From Pseudothauera nasutitermitis (GTDB lineage: Bacteria; Pseudomonadota; Gammaproteobacteria; Burkholderiales; Rhodocyclaceae): a DNA stretch of 64,000 bases. Below are positions 1-8,201 of this stretch, in pieces. The stretch is taken from NCBI RefSeq assembly GCF_004801295.1, contig NZ_SSOC01000002.1, positions 124,001-188,000 on the forward strand, written 5' to 3'. Made by a program: the position numbers and the translations under genes. The first letter of the stretch is position 1. The number at the start of each line of letters is the position of its first letter. Below the pieces are notes generated by a model that ran no database searches, was not told the DNA's origin, and worked only from the letters and a program-made list of their open reading frames with translations.

Positions 1-3
1 CAC

Positions 4-501
4 ATGTCCGCCCACGACACCTTTCCTGACGTGCAGGCCCTCTACCGTGAGCACCACGGCTGGTTGCACGGCTGGCTGCGCCGCAGGCTGGGCGACTCCT
101 GCACCGCCGCCGATCTGGCCCAGGACACTTTCCTGCGCCTGCTCGCCGGACGGCGGGAACGCCGCATCGAAGAGCCGCGCGCCCTGCTCACCCACATCGC
201 CAAATGCCTGGTGGTCGACCACTGGCGGCGCCAGGAAGTGGAGCGCGCGTATCTGGAAATCCTGGCCCGCCGGCCCGAACCGCAGGCGCCTTCGCCCGAG
301 ACGCGCATGCTGGTGATCGAGGCCATCGTGCGCGTCGATGCCATGCTTGCCGGGCTGCCCGCGCGCAGCCGCGAGATCTTCCTGCTGGCACAGCTGGAGG
401 GGCTGACGCTGCAGCAGATCGCCGAGCGCACCGGCGTCCCCGTGATCACCGTGCGCCGGCACATCCAGAAAGCGCTGCTGGCCTGCATGGCCGTACTGTA
501 G
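4..501 (+). CDS. FecI-family ECF sigma factor, module 1
   Basis: 165-residue ECF sigma factor of the iron-starvation (FecI) type. It should direct RNA polymerase to the promoter of a partner TonB-dependent receptor when released by the FecR encoded next door. Visible signs are the sigma-2 segment (motifs LYREHHGW and AADLAQDTFLRLL, residues about 15-50) and the sigma-4 helix-turn-helix near the C-terminus (LEGLTLQQIAERTGV then TVRRHIQKAL). Length is normal for the family. The ATG is three bases from the window edge, so the ribosome binding site and any Fur box are out of view and a slightly longer start cannot be excluded. The fecR-like gene follows after 11 bases. Confidence 0.9.
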   Translation: MSAHDTFPDVQALYREHHGWLHGWLRRRLGDSCTAADLAQDTFLRLLAGRRERRIEEPRALLTHIAKCLVVDHWRRQEVERAYLEILARRPEPQAPSPETRMLVIEAIVRVDAMLAGLPARSREIFLLAQLEGLTLQQIAERTGVPVITVRRHIQKALLACMAVL

Positions 502-512
502 GCAGACCTGCG

Positions 513-1475
513 ATGAGCCCTCCGCCGCAACCGGATTTCGCGCTGCTCAAGGAAGCGGCCGACTGGGCCACCACGCTGCATTTCGGCACCCCCTCGAGTG
601 CGGAGCACGACGCCTTCGAGCGCTGGCGCGGGCAAAGTCCCCAGCACGAGGCTGCCTGGGCGCGCGCGCAGAGCGTGCTCTCCGCCTTCGGACAACTCGA
701 CGGCGACACGGGCAAAGGCACGCTGCACGCCCTGGAGCGCATGCGCGGCCGCCGGCGCAGCCTGCGCGTGCTGGGGGCGCTGCTGCTCGCGGCACCGGCC
801 GGGTGGCTGGCCTGGAACCAGGCGCCGTGGCGGGAATGGAGTGCCGACCTCGCCACCGTGACCGGCGAACGCAGAACCTGGATGCTGCCGGACGATTCGC
901 GCCTGGTGCTGAATACCGCCAGCGCGGTCAACATCGCCTATGGCGAGGCCGAGCGGCGCATCGTCCTGGTCGAAGGCGAAATCCTCGTCACCACGCACGC
1001 CGACCCGTCCCCGGTGTTCCGCCCGTTCATCGTGGAGACCGCGCAAGGCCAGATCCGCGCGCTGGGCACGCGCTTCGGCGTGCGCCGCGTGGACGACGAC
1101 AGGACGCGCGTCAGCGTCTTCGAGCACGCCGTGGAAATACAGCCGCTGGACGGCCCGCCGCGCATCCTGCAAGCCGGCGAACAGGCCGACTTCGACGCTT
1201 TCGGCGTGCGGGCCGGCAAGCCGGTCGATGCCGGCGCCGCGCTCTGGGAGCACGGTATGCTGGTGGCACGCAACATGCGTCTGGCGGAGGTGGTCGCCGA
1301 ACTGGGCCGCCACCGCCGCGGCATCCTGCGCTGCGACCCGGCCGTGGCCGATCTGCGCGTGTCCGGTTCCATCTCCCTGGGCGACAGCGATGCCGCCCTG
1401 GCGCTGCTGGCGCAGACCATGCCGCTGCGCGTGGCGCGCATCACCCCGTACTGGATCACCGTCGCGCCGCGCTGA
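513..1475 (+). CDS. FecR-family sensor / anti-sigma factor, module 1
   Basis: 320-residue FecR-type regulator expected to sit in the inner membrane, hold the adjacent FecI-like sigma factor and receive the periplasmic signal from a receptor STN domain. Layout: N-terminal cytoplasmic DUF4880-like region (about 10-55, with the typical FERWRGQSPQHEAAW block), one membrane segment (about 85-101), the periplasmic FecR domain (about 110-205) and a C-terminal STN-like region (about 250-320). The ATG at 513 is used because the open frame upstream only shadows the sigma gene. Unlike modules 2, 3, 5 and 6, its receptor gene is not next; a merR / flavin oxidoreductase pair (1521-3309) lies between. Confidence 0.9.
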   Translation: MSPPPQPDFALLKEAADWATTLHFGTPSSAEHDAFERWRGQSPQHEAAWARAQSVLSAFGQLDGDTGKGTLHALERMRGRRRSLRVLGALLLAAPAGWLAWNQAPWREWSADLATVTGERRTWMLPDDSRLVLNTASAVNIAYGEAERRIVLVEGEILVTTHADPSPVFRPFIVETAQGQIRALGTRFGVRRVDDDRTRVSVFEHAVEIQPLDGPPRILQAGEQADFDAFGVRAGKPVDAGAALWEHGMLVARNMRLAEVVAELGRHRRGILRCDPAVADLRVSGSISLGDSDAALALLAQTMPLRVARITPYWITVAPR

Positions 1476-1520
1476 GCGCACGGACACGCCAGCTTCCCGC
1501 TGGCCAAAAAGGGCCCGGTG

Positions 1521-1934
1521 TCACCCCACTTCTTTACCCAGCACGCGCGACAGTACCCGGCGTGCATTGGCGGCGCAGTCCATGTCTCCGGGCTTGGCCT
1601 CAATGTCCTGGATGAGTGCGACCAGTTGCGCCCTGCTCTGGGCAAGCTTCGCTTCGAGCGCCTCGATATCGCCCACTTTTCGGCGCAGCGCCTCAAGCAA
1701 GGCGTCGTGCTCCCAGTGTTCCAGGTCCGGCGGGAGCAACGTGCGGATTTCATCCAGGCTGAAACCAGCCTTTTGTGCGGTCGTGATCAGTTCGAGCGCC
1801 AGTACCGCCTCGGGCGGGTAGGTCCGGTACCCATTCGGCCGTCGATCCACCGTCCTCAATAGGCCGGCACGCTCGTAGAAGCGAATACGCGAATTGGTCA
1901 GCCCGGTGCGCTTCGCCAACTCCCCGATGTTCAA
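1521..1934 (-). CDS. MerR-family transcriptional regulator
   Basis: 137-residue MerR-type activator. The winged-helix head starts at NIGELAKRTGLTNSRIRFYE, followed by the second helix-turn-helix element (RTYPPEAVLALELI), then a coiled-coil dimerisation helix and a short effector region with one cysteine (MDCAANARRVL). The single cysteine argues against a SoxR iron-sulphur sensor or a classical metal sensor; an organic or electrophilic effector is more likely (inference). The start is TTG at 1934, preceded by GAGGAGT; reading upstream would add an improbable 56-residue tail that runs through the shared promoter. It is divergent from the old yellow enzyme gene with 85 bases between the start codons, and should control it. 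Confidence 0.85.
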   Translation of the reverse strand: MNIGELAKRTGLTNSRIRFYERAGLLRTVDRRPNGYRTYPPEAVLALELITTAQKAGFSLDEIRTLLPPDLEHWEHDALLEALRRKVGDIEALEAKLAQSRAQLVALIQDIEAKPGDMDCAANARRVLSRVLGKEVG

Positions 1935-1959
1935 GTTGGAACTCCTCGAAAAAACCCAC

Positions 1960-1990
1960 TTGACCTTTAACTTAACTTCAAGGTTATGGT
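1960..1990 (+). promoter_or_regulatory. MerR-type promoter with 19-bp spacer and dyad operator
   Basis: -35 TTGACC (1960-1965) and -10 TATGGT (1985-1990) are separated by 19 bp, the over-long spacing that MerR activators correct by DNA distortion. A dyad ACCTT (1963-1967) / AAGGT (1980-1984) fills the spacer. It points at the flavin oxidoreductase gene whose ATG is 30 bases further on; merR starts 26 bases away on the other strand, so the site probably controls both. Confidence 0.85.
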
Positions 1991-2019
1991 GCGTCAAATT
2001 CCTGTGATTGGAGCCTTCC

Positions 2020-3309
2020 ATGTCCCTTTTTTCCCCACTGACGCTGCCCTCCGGCGCCGTGATCCCGAACCGCATCGCCAAGGCGGCGATGGAAGAAAAC
2101 ATGGCCGACGACGACCATGCGCCCTCGGCCGAACTGCTGCGCCTCTACCAAGCCTGGGCCGAGGGCGAAGCGGGACTGATCATCACCGGCAATGTGATGG
2201 TCGACGCCCGCGCCATGACCGGCCCCGGCGGCGTGGTGCTGGAGGATGACCGTCACCTCGACCGCTTCCGGGCCTGGGCCGAAGCAGCGCGCTCGCGCGG
2301 CGCCGGGGCGTGGATGCAGATCAACCATCCTGGCCGGCAGATGCCGGCCGGGCTCGGCCAAGAGACGCTGGCACCTTCCGCCATCGCGCTGGACCTCGGC
2401 AAGCAGTCCAACCGGTTCCGCATGCCGCGCGAGATGACGGCGTACGACATCGCGGAGGTCGAGCGCCGCTTCGTGGCCACCGCGCGCCTTGCCGAGCGCG
2501 CGGGGTTCACCGGCGTGGAGATCCATGCCGCGCATGGCTATCTGCTCAGCCAGTTCCTCTCGCCCCTGTCCAACCATCGGCAGGACCGCTGGGGCGGCGC
2601 CCTGGAGAACCGCGCACGCCTGCTGCTCGACATCGTGCGCGGCGTGCGCGCTGCGGTCGCGCCCGGTTTCGCGGTCGCCGTCAAGCTCAACTCGGCCGAT
2701 TTCCAGCGCGGCGGCTTCTCGCCGGAGGACGCGCAAGCCGTGGTGGCGATGCTTGCTCCGCTCGGCGTCGATCTGGTCGAACTTTCCGGCGGCAGCTACG
2801 AGGCACCAGCGATGATGGGCGCCTCGCGCGATGAGCGCACCCTGGCGCGCGAGGCCTATTTCCTTGAGTTCGCCCGCGGCATCGCCGCTGTGGCAACGAT
2901 GCCGTTGATGGTCACCGGCGGCATCCGGAGACACGCGGTCGCGCAGAAAGTGATCGACAGCGGCATCGCCATGGCGGGGATCGCCACCGCGCTGGCGATC
3001 GAACCGAACCTGCCCCGCAATTGGCGGCTCGGCCGGCCGGACGTACCCACGCTCAAGCCGATCACCTGGAAAAACAAGCCGCTCGCCGCCACCGCTCACA
3101 TGGCGGCCGTCAAATACCAACTGAACCGCCTCGGCCGCCAGCGGCGCACAGCTCCCGGCGTTTCGCCGATCTGGGCGCTGATCGTCTCGCAAGCGGACGC
3201 CAGGCGCCGCGCCCGCCGCTATCGCCGCTGGATGGAAGAACGATCCGTCCGCACCGAGGGACTGGCCATGCCACGGAAGACGGATCGGCATCCGGATGCT
3301 TGCCCCTGA
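2020..3309 (+). CDS. Old yellow enzyme family NADH:flavin oxidoreductase
   Basis: 429-residue FMN-dependent ene-reductase-type TIM barrel. Family marks: INHPGR at about 101-106, the substrate-binding pair in HAAH (169-172), and SNHRQDRWGG near 184-193. Such enzymes reduce activated alkenes or nitro compounds with NAD(P)H; the substrate here is unknown. About 90 residues follow the usual barrel end, rich in Arg/Lys and predicted soluble. ATG 2020 is chosen for the upstream TGGAG; a TTG at 2008 is in frame. Control is by the divergent MerR protein through the 19-bp-spacer promoter. The gene ends 155 bases before the module 1 receptor, so the pair interrupts the sigma-fecR-receptor order found elsewhere. 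Confidence 0.9.
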   Translation: MSLFSPLTLPSGAVIPNRIAKAAMEENMADDDHAPSAELLRLYQAWAEGEAGLIITGNVMVDARAMTGPGGVVLEDDRHLDRFRAWAEAARSRGAGAWMQINHPGRQMPAGLGQETLAPSAIALDLGKQSNRFRMPREMTAYDIAEVERRFVATARLAERAGFTGVEIHAAHGYLLSQFLSPLSNHRQDRWGGALENRARLLLDIVRGVRAAVAPGFAVAVKLNSADFQRGGFSPEDAQAVVAMLAPLGVDLVELSGGSYEAPAMMGASRDERTLAREAYFLEFARGIAAVATMPLMVTGGIRRHAVAQKVIDSGIAMAGIATALAIEPNLPRNWRLGRPDVPTLKPITWKNKPLAATAHMAAVKYQLNRLGRQRRTAPGVSPIWALIVSQADARRRARRYRRWMEERSVRTEGLAMPRKTDRHPDACP

Positions 3310-3350
3310 AGTCAAAAGCCGCGCCGGGTGGTCGCCTTGTCGCGCTGAAC

Positions 3351-3380
3351 AAAAAATATCCGCCCGGTGATGAGCACTTT
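3351..3380 (+). promoter_or_regulatory. Putative FecI-type ECF promoter of receptor 1
   Basis: A-tract AAAAAAT (3351-3357), 17 bp, then CACTTT (3375-3380) continuing TTCC. The layout resembles the E. coli fecA promoter (A-rich -35, about 17 bp, TCCTTT). Module 2 has the same element with the same spacing; modules 3 and 5 have related elements. Functional assignment is inference. Confidence 0.45.
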
Positions 3381-3464
3381 TTCCGTTTCGTCCGGTGCAC
3401 GGAGGAATGGTCCGTTTCCACGACGGGCCACGCCTTCCGCATCCAACCAAGAGGACGAAACAGC

Positions 3465-5933
3465 ATGATCCGATCCATCCCCCTCCGCTCGCACCGGCGC
3501 CGGCATCCCCTGGCGGTCACCGCGCTGGCCGCCGCCCTGCGGGCCGGCCTCGGCGCGCTCGCATTGAGCGCCCTGCCCGCCGGCCCGGCCTTCTCCGCCG
3601 AATCCGCCGCGGAGCGCCAGTACGCCATCGCCGCCGGCCCGCTGGGCGACATCCTGGCGGAGTACGCCGCCACGGCCGGCGTGCAACTGGTCTTCGACCC
3701 GGCGCTGCTCCAGGGGCTGCACAGCCCGGGCCTGCAGGGACGCTACGCGCTGCGGGAGGGCTTCGAGCAACTGCTGCGCGACAGTGGCTGGCAGGCCGTT
3801 CCGCAAGGCGGCAACGGATGGTCGCTGCGCAAGGTGGCGGGCGGACGGCCGACCGCCACGCTGGCCGCCGTGACCGTCAGCGCGCAGCGCCTGCAGGACG
3901 GCACGACCGAAGGCTCCGGCCAGTACACCACCGGCGCGATGAACACGGCCACCAAGATGGCGCTTTCGCCGCGCGAGACGCCGCAATCGGTGAGCGTGCT
4001 GACCCGTGCGCAGATTGACGACCAGAACCTCACCACCCTCGATGACGCGGTCCAGCAGATCACCGGGCTGACCATCCAGAAAGGCTATTACACCGGCGAT
4101 TCGGGCAGCTTCAGCGCACGCGGCTTCCCGGTTGCCAACCTGCTGCTCGACGGCGTGCCGACCAGCGCCGGCGCCAACGGCACCTTCAATGCCGACAACG
4201 ACGCGCTGGACATCTACGACCGCGTCGAAGTCGTGCGCGGCGCCACCGGCCTGACCACCGGCGCCGGCACGCCGTCCGCCGCCATCAACCTGGTGCGCAA
4301 GCGCCCGACGGCGCAAACCCAGGGCCGCGTGACGCTGAGCGCGGGCAGCTGGGACAACTATCGCGCCATGGTGGATGCCGGCGGCCCGCTCAACGAGGCC
4401 GGCACGCTGCGCGGCCGGGTGGTGGCCAGCGTGCAGGATTCCGACAAGTTCTACGACGTCGCCCACGACCGCAACCACCAGCTCTACGGCATTCTGGAAG
4501 CCGACCTGACGCCCGAGACCGTGGCCACCCTCGGTTTCCACTACCGCAAGGTGGACAACGACGGGCTGCTGCCCGGTCTGCCGACCAACCCCGACGGCAG
4601 TTTCCTCTCCGGCCTGCGCCGCTCCGCCAATCTCGCCAACGATTTCGACTACTGGAAACAGACCGACAAGACGCTGTTCGCCGAGCTGACCCATCGCTTC
4701 GCCAACGACTGGCAGATGAAGGCAGCGGCGGTGTGGAAGCGCCCCGAGCAGGACATGCTGTTCTCCGGCCTGTACCGCAACGGCGGCGTGCTGCGCCAGA
4801 ACACCCAGCACTACCGCCTCGACAACGAGCAGGACAGCTACGACCTCTCCCTCAATGGCCCCTTCTCGCTGTTCGGCCGCACGCATGAACTCATGCTGGG
4901 CGCCAGCTATCGCAGCCGCGACAACCTCAACTGGGGCGGCTGGGCGGCCTACAGCTGGACGGCGGCCGGGCCGGCGGTCGATCCCTACGACTGGGATTCG
5001 TCCGCGGTGAGCAGGCCGGACATCGACATGACGCTGTGGGGCATCGACACGACCACCCGCCAGCAAGCCGTCTACGCGGCCACGCGGCTGAGCATCGCAG
5101 ATCCGCTGAAAGTCATCCTCGGCACGCGCATCAACCGGTACAAGCACGACAACCACCGCAACAACACGAGCTACAAGGTCAACCAGGAACTCACCCCGTA
5201 CCTCGGCGCGATCTACGACCTGGACGACCGCCATTCGGTCTACGCGAGCTGGACGGAAATCTTCGAACCGCAGGGCAGCTACGACAGCAGCGGCAAACTG
5301 CTCGACCCGATCACCGGCACCAACTACGAAGTCGGCGTCAAGGGCGAGTATTTCGGCGGCCGCCTGAACGCCAGCCTGGCCGCCTTCGTCATCCGGCAGC
5401 AGAACCGCGCCACCGACGACCTGGCCGGCCCCAACCCCTGCCCCGGCAGTGCCTGGGGCTACTGCCAGCGGGCGTCGGGCGAGGTGGAAAGCAAGGGCAT
5501 CGAGCTGGAAGTCAGCGGCGCGCTGACCCCGGACTGGCAACTGATGGCCGGCTATACCTACGTGGCCGCCAAATACACCAAGGATGCCGAGCGCTCGAAC
5601 ATCGGCAGGCTGCTCAATCCCAGCCTGCCGCGCCACCAGTTCAAGCTGTCCACCAGCTACCGCCTGCCCGGCGAGCTCAGGCGCTGGCGGGTCGGCGGCA
5701 ACCTGTACGCGCAGAACGGCATCAAGGCCAGCGAAGACTCGCGCATCCGGCAGTCCGGCTACGCCGTCGTCGGCCTGCATACCGCCTACAGCGTGGACAA
5801 GCAGACGGAAATCCGCCTGAACATCCACAACCTGTTCGACAAGCGCTACTACCAGACCATCGGCTGGGATGCCGGCGGCAACGTCTTCGGCGCGCCGCGC
5901 AACTTCACGCTGAGCGCCCAGTACTCGTTCTGA
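3465..5933 (+). CDS. TonB-dependent siderophore receptor with STN domain, module 1
   Basis: 822-residue outer-membrane transducer for a ferric siderophore. Order: basic, hydrophobic signal peptide (about 1-45, cleaved near AFSA), STN signalling domain (about 52-105), TonB-box-like AAVTVSA (134-140), plug starting at SPRETPQSVSVLT, then a beta-barrel ending in aromatic YSF. An extracellular loop carries a cysteine pair (CPGSAWGYC) just before the ESKGIELEVSG strand, as in many FpvA/FhuE-like receptors. ATG 3465 follows AGAGGA. Its sigma and fecR partners are presumed to be 4-1475, separated by the merR-oxidoreductase pair. The siderophore cannot be named from sequence. Confidence 0.92.
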   Translation: MIRSIPLRSHRRRHPLAVTALAAALRAGLGALALSALPAGPAFSAESAAERQYAIAAGPLGDILAEYAATAGVQLVFDPALLQGLHSPGLQGRYALREGFEQLLRDSGWQAVPQGGNGWSLRKVAGGRPTATLAAVTVSAQRLQDGTTEGSGQYTTGAMNTATKMALSPRETPQSVSVLTRAQIDDQNLTTLDDAVQQITGLTIQKGYYTGDSGSFSARGFPVANLLLDGVPTSAGANGTFNADNDALDIYDRVEVVRGATGLTTGAGTPSAAINLVRKRPTAQTQGRVTLSAGSWDNYRAMVDAGGPLNEAGTLRGRVVASVQDSDKFYDVAHDRNHQLYGILEADLTPETVATLGFHYRKVDNDGLLPGLPTNPDGSFLSGLRRSANLANDFDYWKQTDKTLFAELTHRFANDWQMKAAAVWKRPEQDMLFSGLYRNGGVLRQNTQHYRLDNEQDSYDLSLNGPFSLFGRTHELMLGASYRSRDNLNWGGWAAYSWTAAGPAVDPYDWDSSAVSRPDIDMTLWGIDTTTRQQAVYAATRLSIADPLKVILGTRINRYKHDNHRNNTSYKVNQELTPYLGAIYDLDDRHSVYASWTEIFEPQGSYDSSGKLLDPITGTNYEVGVKGEYFGGRLNASLAAFVIRQQNRATDDLAGPNPCPGSAWGYCQRASGEVESKGIELEVSGALTPDWQLMAGYTYVAAKYTKDAERSNIGRLLNPSLPRHQFKLSTSYRLPGELRRWRVGGNLYAQNGIKASEDSRIRQSGYAVVGLHTAYSVDKQTEIRLNIHNLFDKRYYQTIGWDAGGNVFGAPRNFTLSAQYSF

Positions 5934-5953
5934 GCGGGCTTCGGCCCTCGTGC

Positions 5954-5985
5954 CCGCCGGCGGCTTTCCAGGAGGCCGCCGGCGG
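5954..5985 (+). terminator. Strong GC hairpin downstream of receptor 1
   Basis: Perfect 11-bp stem CCGCCGGCGGC (5954-5964) / GCCGCCGGCGG (5975-5985) with a 10-base loop, between the convergent receptor 1 and lipoprotein genes. No U-run follows, so intrinsic termination is uncertain. Confidence 0.45.
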
Positions 5986-6033
5986 CGGGGCGTTCATCCC
6001 GCCGCCCGGCGCTCCTCTCCGGCTCGACCCGCC

Positions 6034-6468
6034 CTACGACCCGCCGGAACTGCTCCGTTCCACCCGCTCCAGCCTGTGCAGCTCGCTCACCGGGCAACTC
6101 ACCGGCTGTCCGACATGGCGCGCCAGGATGCGCTCCATCACGCCGAAGGTGCCCGCGCTGGTGGTGTAGCCGATGCGCTCCACCCACTGCAGCTCCCGGC
6201 ACGGAATGCTGAAGGTGATCAGGTAATCCCGCCCGGGGCCGTCGTCGACCTGGATGTGGTACTCGTCGATGTAATTCCACCCCGACAGCGAGAACGACGG
6301 CACCATGCGGACCGCCTCGCCCTGCCGGTAGCCGCGCTTCTCCAGCGTCTGCCGCCAATCGGTCTCGGGCTCCGGGGCCTTATCCACCGAGGCGCAGGCG
6401 GACAGCAGCGCGAAAAGCAACGCCACGCCCCATGGCCTGTCGATACGGGTCCTACCACTCGGCTTCAT
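6034..6468 (-). CDS. Putative outer-membrane lipoprotein, DUF6491-like
   Basis: 144-residue predicted lipoprotein. The signal peptide ends in the lipobox LSAC with the modified cysteine at residue 25; Ala follows at +2, which favours the outer membrane. The mature part, with WNYIDEYHIQVDD and an FSIPCREL strand, resembles the DUF6491 family of small periplasmic proteins; function unknown. The start at 6468 has a near-perfect AAGGAGG site; an upstream in-frame ATG at 6558 would run through the Fur-box-like site and destroy the lipoprotein signal, so it was rejected. The gene is divergent from module 2, with a Fur-box-like dyad between, suggesting shared iron control (inference). Confidence 0.75.
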   Translation of the reverse strand: MKPSGRTRIDRPWGVALLFALLSACASVDKAPEPETDWRQTLEKRGYRQGEAVRMVPSFSLSGWNYIDEYHIQVDDGPGRDYLITFSIPCRELQWVERIGYTTSAGTFGVMERILARHVGQPVSCPVSELHRLERVERSSSGGS

Positions 6469-6542
6469 CTCATGCCTCCTTGCAGCGGATAGCGCCGGTT
6501 TGCGCACGGGCCGTTTGACGCTCGTGCGCAAACCAGCAAGAA

Positions 6543-6557
6543 TGAGAAAACTTCTCA
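6543..6557. promoter_or_regulatory. Fur-box-like dyad between lipoprotein gene and sigma 2
   Basis: TGAGAA (6543-6548) and TTCTCA (6552-6557) form a perfect 6-3-6 dyad in an AT-rich patch. It lies 75 bases before the lipoprotein start and 58 bases before the sigma start and could repress both. Match to the Fur consensus is partial. Confidence 0.5.
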
Positions 6558-6615
6558 ATTATAGCCAGCCAACCCGTCCGGGCCAGCCAGCAATCCGCGC
6601 ATCACGGAGATTTGC

Positions 6616-7104
6616 ATGAGCACCGCTGCGCCCGATTCCATCGACGCGCTCTATCGCGACCACCACGGCTGGCTGCAGGGCTGGCTGCGCAGGAAGCTGG
6701 GTTGCGGGCACCAGGCCGCCGACCTGGCGCAGGACACCTTCGTCAGCCTGCTGGCGCGCCCGTGCCAGCCCGATGAGCCGCGCGCCTACCTGCTCACCAT
6801 CGCCCGCCGGCTGGTGTTCGAAACCTGGCGGCGGCGCGACCTGGAGCGTGCCTGGCTGGCTCAACTGGCCACGCTGCCCGAGGCGTGCGCACCCTCCGAG
6901 GAAGAGCGAGCCATCGTGCTCGAAGCGCTGCTCGCCATCGACGCCCTGCTCGACGGGCTGTCGCCCAAGGCGCGCCGCGCATTCCTGCTCAGCCAGCTCG
7001 AAGGGCTCACCCACGCGCGCATCGCCGAAGAACTGGGCGTTTCGGTCAGCCGCGTGCGCCAATACATCGCCCAGGCGCTGGCGCGCTGCTACGAGGCCGT
7101 GTAG
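6616..7104 (+). CDS. FecI-family ECF sigma factor, module 2
   Basis: 162-residue ECF sigma factor. Sigma-2 carries LYRDHHGWLQGW and AADLAQDTFVSLL; the sigma-4 helix-turn-helix is LEGLTHARIAEELGV followed by SRVRQYIAQALARC. ATG 6616 follows ACGGAG, the only sigma gene of modules 2-6 with an ATG start. The stop is 6 bases before the fecR ATG, so the pair is certainly co-transcribed. Expected to transcribe receptor 2 (8202-10640) when released from FecR. A Fur-box-like dyad lies 58 bases upstream. Confidence 0.9.
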   Translation: MSTAAPDSIDALYRDHHGWLQGWLRRKLGCGHQAADLAQDTFVSLLARPCQPDEPRAYLLTIARRLVFETWRRRDLERAWLAQLATLPEACAPSEEERAIVLEALLAIDALLDGLSPKARRAFLLSQLEGLTHARIAEELGVSVSRVRQYIAQALARCYEAV

Positions 7105-7110
7105 TTCGCC

Positions 7111-8082
7111 ATGAACGCCACGCACCCCGCTCCCGCTTCCGCGCAGGACCCCATCGTCCGGGATGCCATTGCCTGGGCGGTCCGCCTGGGTTCCGGCGAG
7201 GCCGGCGAGGAAGAATACCGCGCGTTCGAGGCCTGGCGGCGCGCCGACCCGCGCCACGATGCCGCCGCTGCGCGGCTCGAACAGGCGCTCGGCGTGTTCT
7301 CTCGGGTGCCGGACGATGCCGGCCTGCGCCGTGGCGCGCAGCGCGCCCTGCTCGCCCGCCCGGAACGCCGGCAAATGCTGCGCGGGGCGCTGGGCCTGGC
7401 CCTGCTGGCGGGCGGCAGCGGGTTGATCGCCCAGCGCCATTACCCCGCCGCCTATCTGGTCGCCGACCATGCCACCGGTACCGCACAACGCCGCAAGGTG
7501 GCGCTGCCCGACGGCAGCGCGTTGTGGCTCAACGCGCGCAGCGCGGTGGATGTGGCCTTCGGCCCGGATCGACGGGAACTGCGGCTGCGCAGCGGCGAAC
7601 TGATCGTCGACGTGGCGCGCGACCCCGCCCGCGCCTTCATCGTGCACAGCGCGCACGGCAGCGTACGGGCCCTGGGCACGCGCTTCCTGGTGCGCCTGGC
7701 CGACGACCACACGCTGGCGGCGGTGCTGCATTCCTCGGTGCGCATAGACAGCCTGGGTGGCACCAGCGCGGTACTGGCCGAGGGCCACAGCGCGCGCTTC
7801 GACCGCCACGGCATCCGCCCCGACCCCCTTCCGCCGAGCGCCGCGAGCGCCTGGGAGGACGGCTTCATCGAAGTGCACGACCGCCCGCTGGAAGAAGTGG
7901 TGGCCGCGCTGCGCCCCTATCGCGCGGGCATCCTGCGCCTTTCCCCGCAGGCCGCGCGCCTGCGGGTCACCGGCAGTTTTCCGCTGGACGACAGCGAACG
8001 CACGCTGGCCGCGCTGGCCGAGGCCCTGCCGATCGCCATCCATCGGCATACCGATTACTGGGTGCGCATCGAACTGGCCTGA
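7111..8082 (+). CDS. FecR-family sensor / anti-sigma factor, module 2
   Basis: 323-residue FecR-type protein: DUF4880-like N-terminus (about 15-55, with FEAWRRADPRHDAAA), one membrane segment (about 90-107), FecR domain in the periplasm (about 113-210, with GTRFLVRL) and a C-terminal STN-like repeat ending in DYWVRIELA. It should pass the receptor signal to the sigma factor encoded 6 bases upstream. Compared with its neighbours it lacks the common WTRGMLVA motif, having WEDGFIEVHD instead, so it is one of the more divergent copies here. Confidence 0.9.
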   Translation: MNATHPAPASAQDPIVRDAIAWAVRLGSGEAGEEEYRAFEAWRRADPRHDAAAARLEQALGVFSRVPDDAGLRRGAQRALLARPERRQMLRGALGLALLAGGSGLIAQRHYPAAYLVADHATGTAQRRKVALPDGSALWLNARSAVDVAFGPDRRELRLRSGELIVDVARDPARAFIVHSAHGSVRALGTRFLVRLADDHTLAAVLHSSVRIDSLGGTSAVLAEGHSARFDRHGIRPDPLPPSAASAWEDGFIEVHDRPLEEVVAALRPYRAGILRLSPQAARLRVTGSFPLDDSERTLAALAEALPIAIHRHTDYWVRIELA

Positions 8083-8101
8083 ACCGGTTTCAGCCTCAGG
8101 C

Positions 8102-8131
8102 AAAAAAAGTACGCCCCACCCCTGTCACTTT
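8102..8131 (+). promoter_or_regulatory. Putative FecI-type ECF promoter of receptor 2
   Basis: A-tract of seven A (8102-8108), a 17-bp spacer and CACTTT (8126-8131), the same arrangement as before receptor 1. The receptor ATG is 70 bases downstream. Functional role inferred. Confidence 0.45.
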
Positions 8132-8201
8132 TCTCCGCTCGTTGCACATGGTCGTTGAAGGCCCCCGCTGCGGCCACGTTCAACCTTGTGGAGAGTGTTC
8201 C

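Noticed and set aside
1935-2102. 56-residue N-terminal extension of the MerR protein
   Set aside because: It would translate the MerR promoter itself; the TTG at 1934 has a good ribosome site and begins the conserved fold.
3312-5828. 838-residue open frame antisense to receptor 1
   Set aside because: Shadow of a GC-rich receptor gene; product is compositionally biased and lacks any motif.
6469-6558. Upstream start for the lipoprotein
   Set aside because: It would bury the lipoprotein signal and overlap the Fur-box-like dyad; ATG 6468 has a near-perfect ribosome site.
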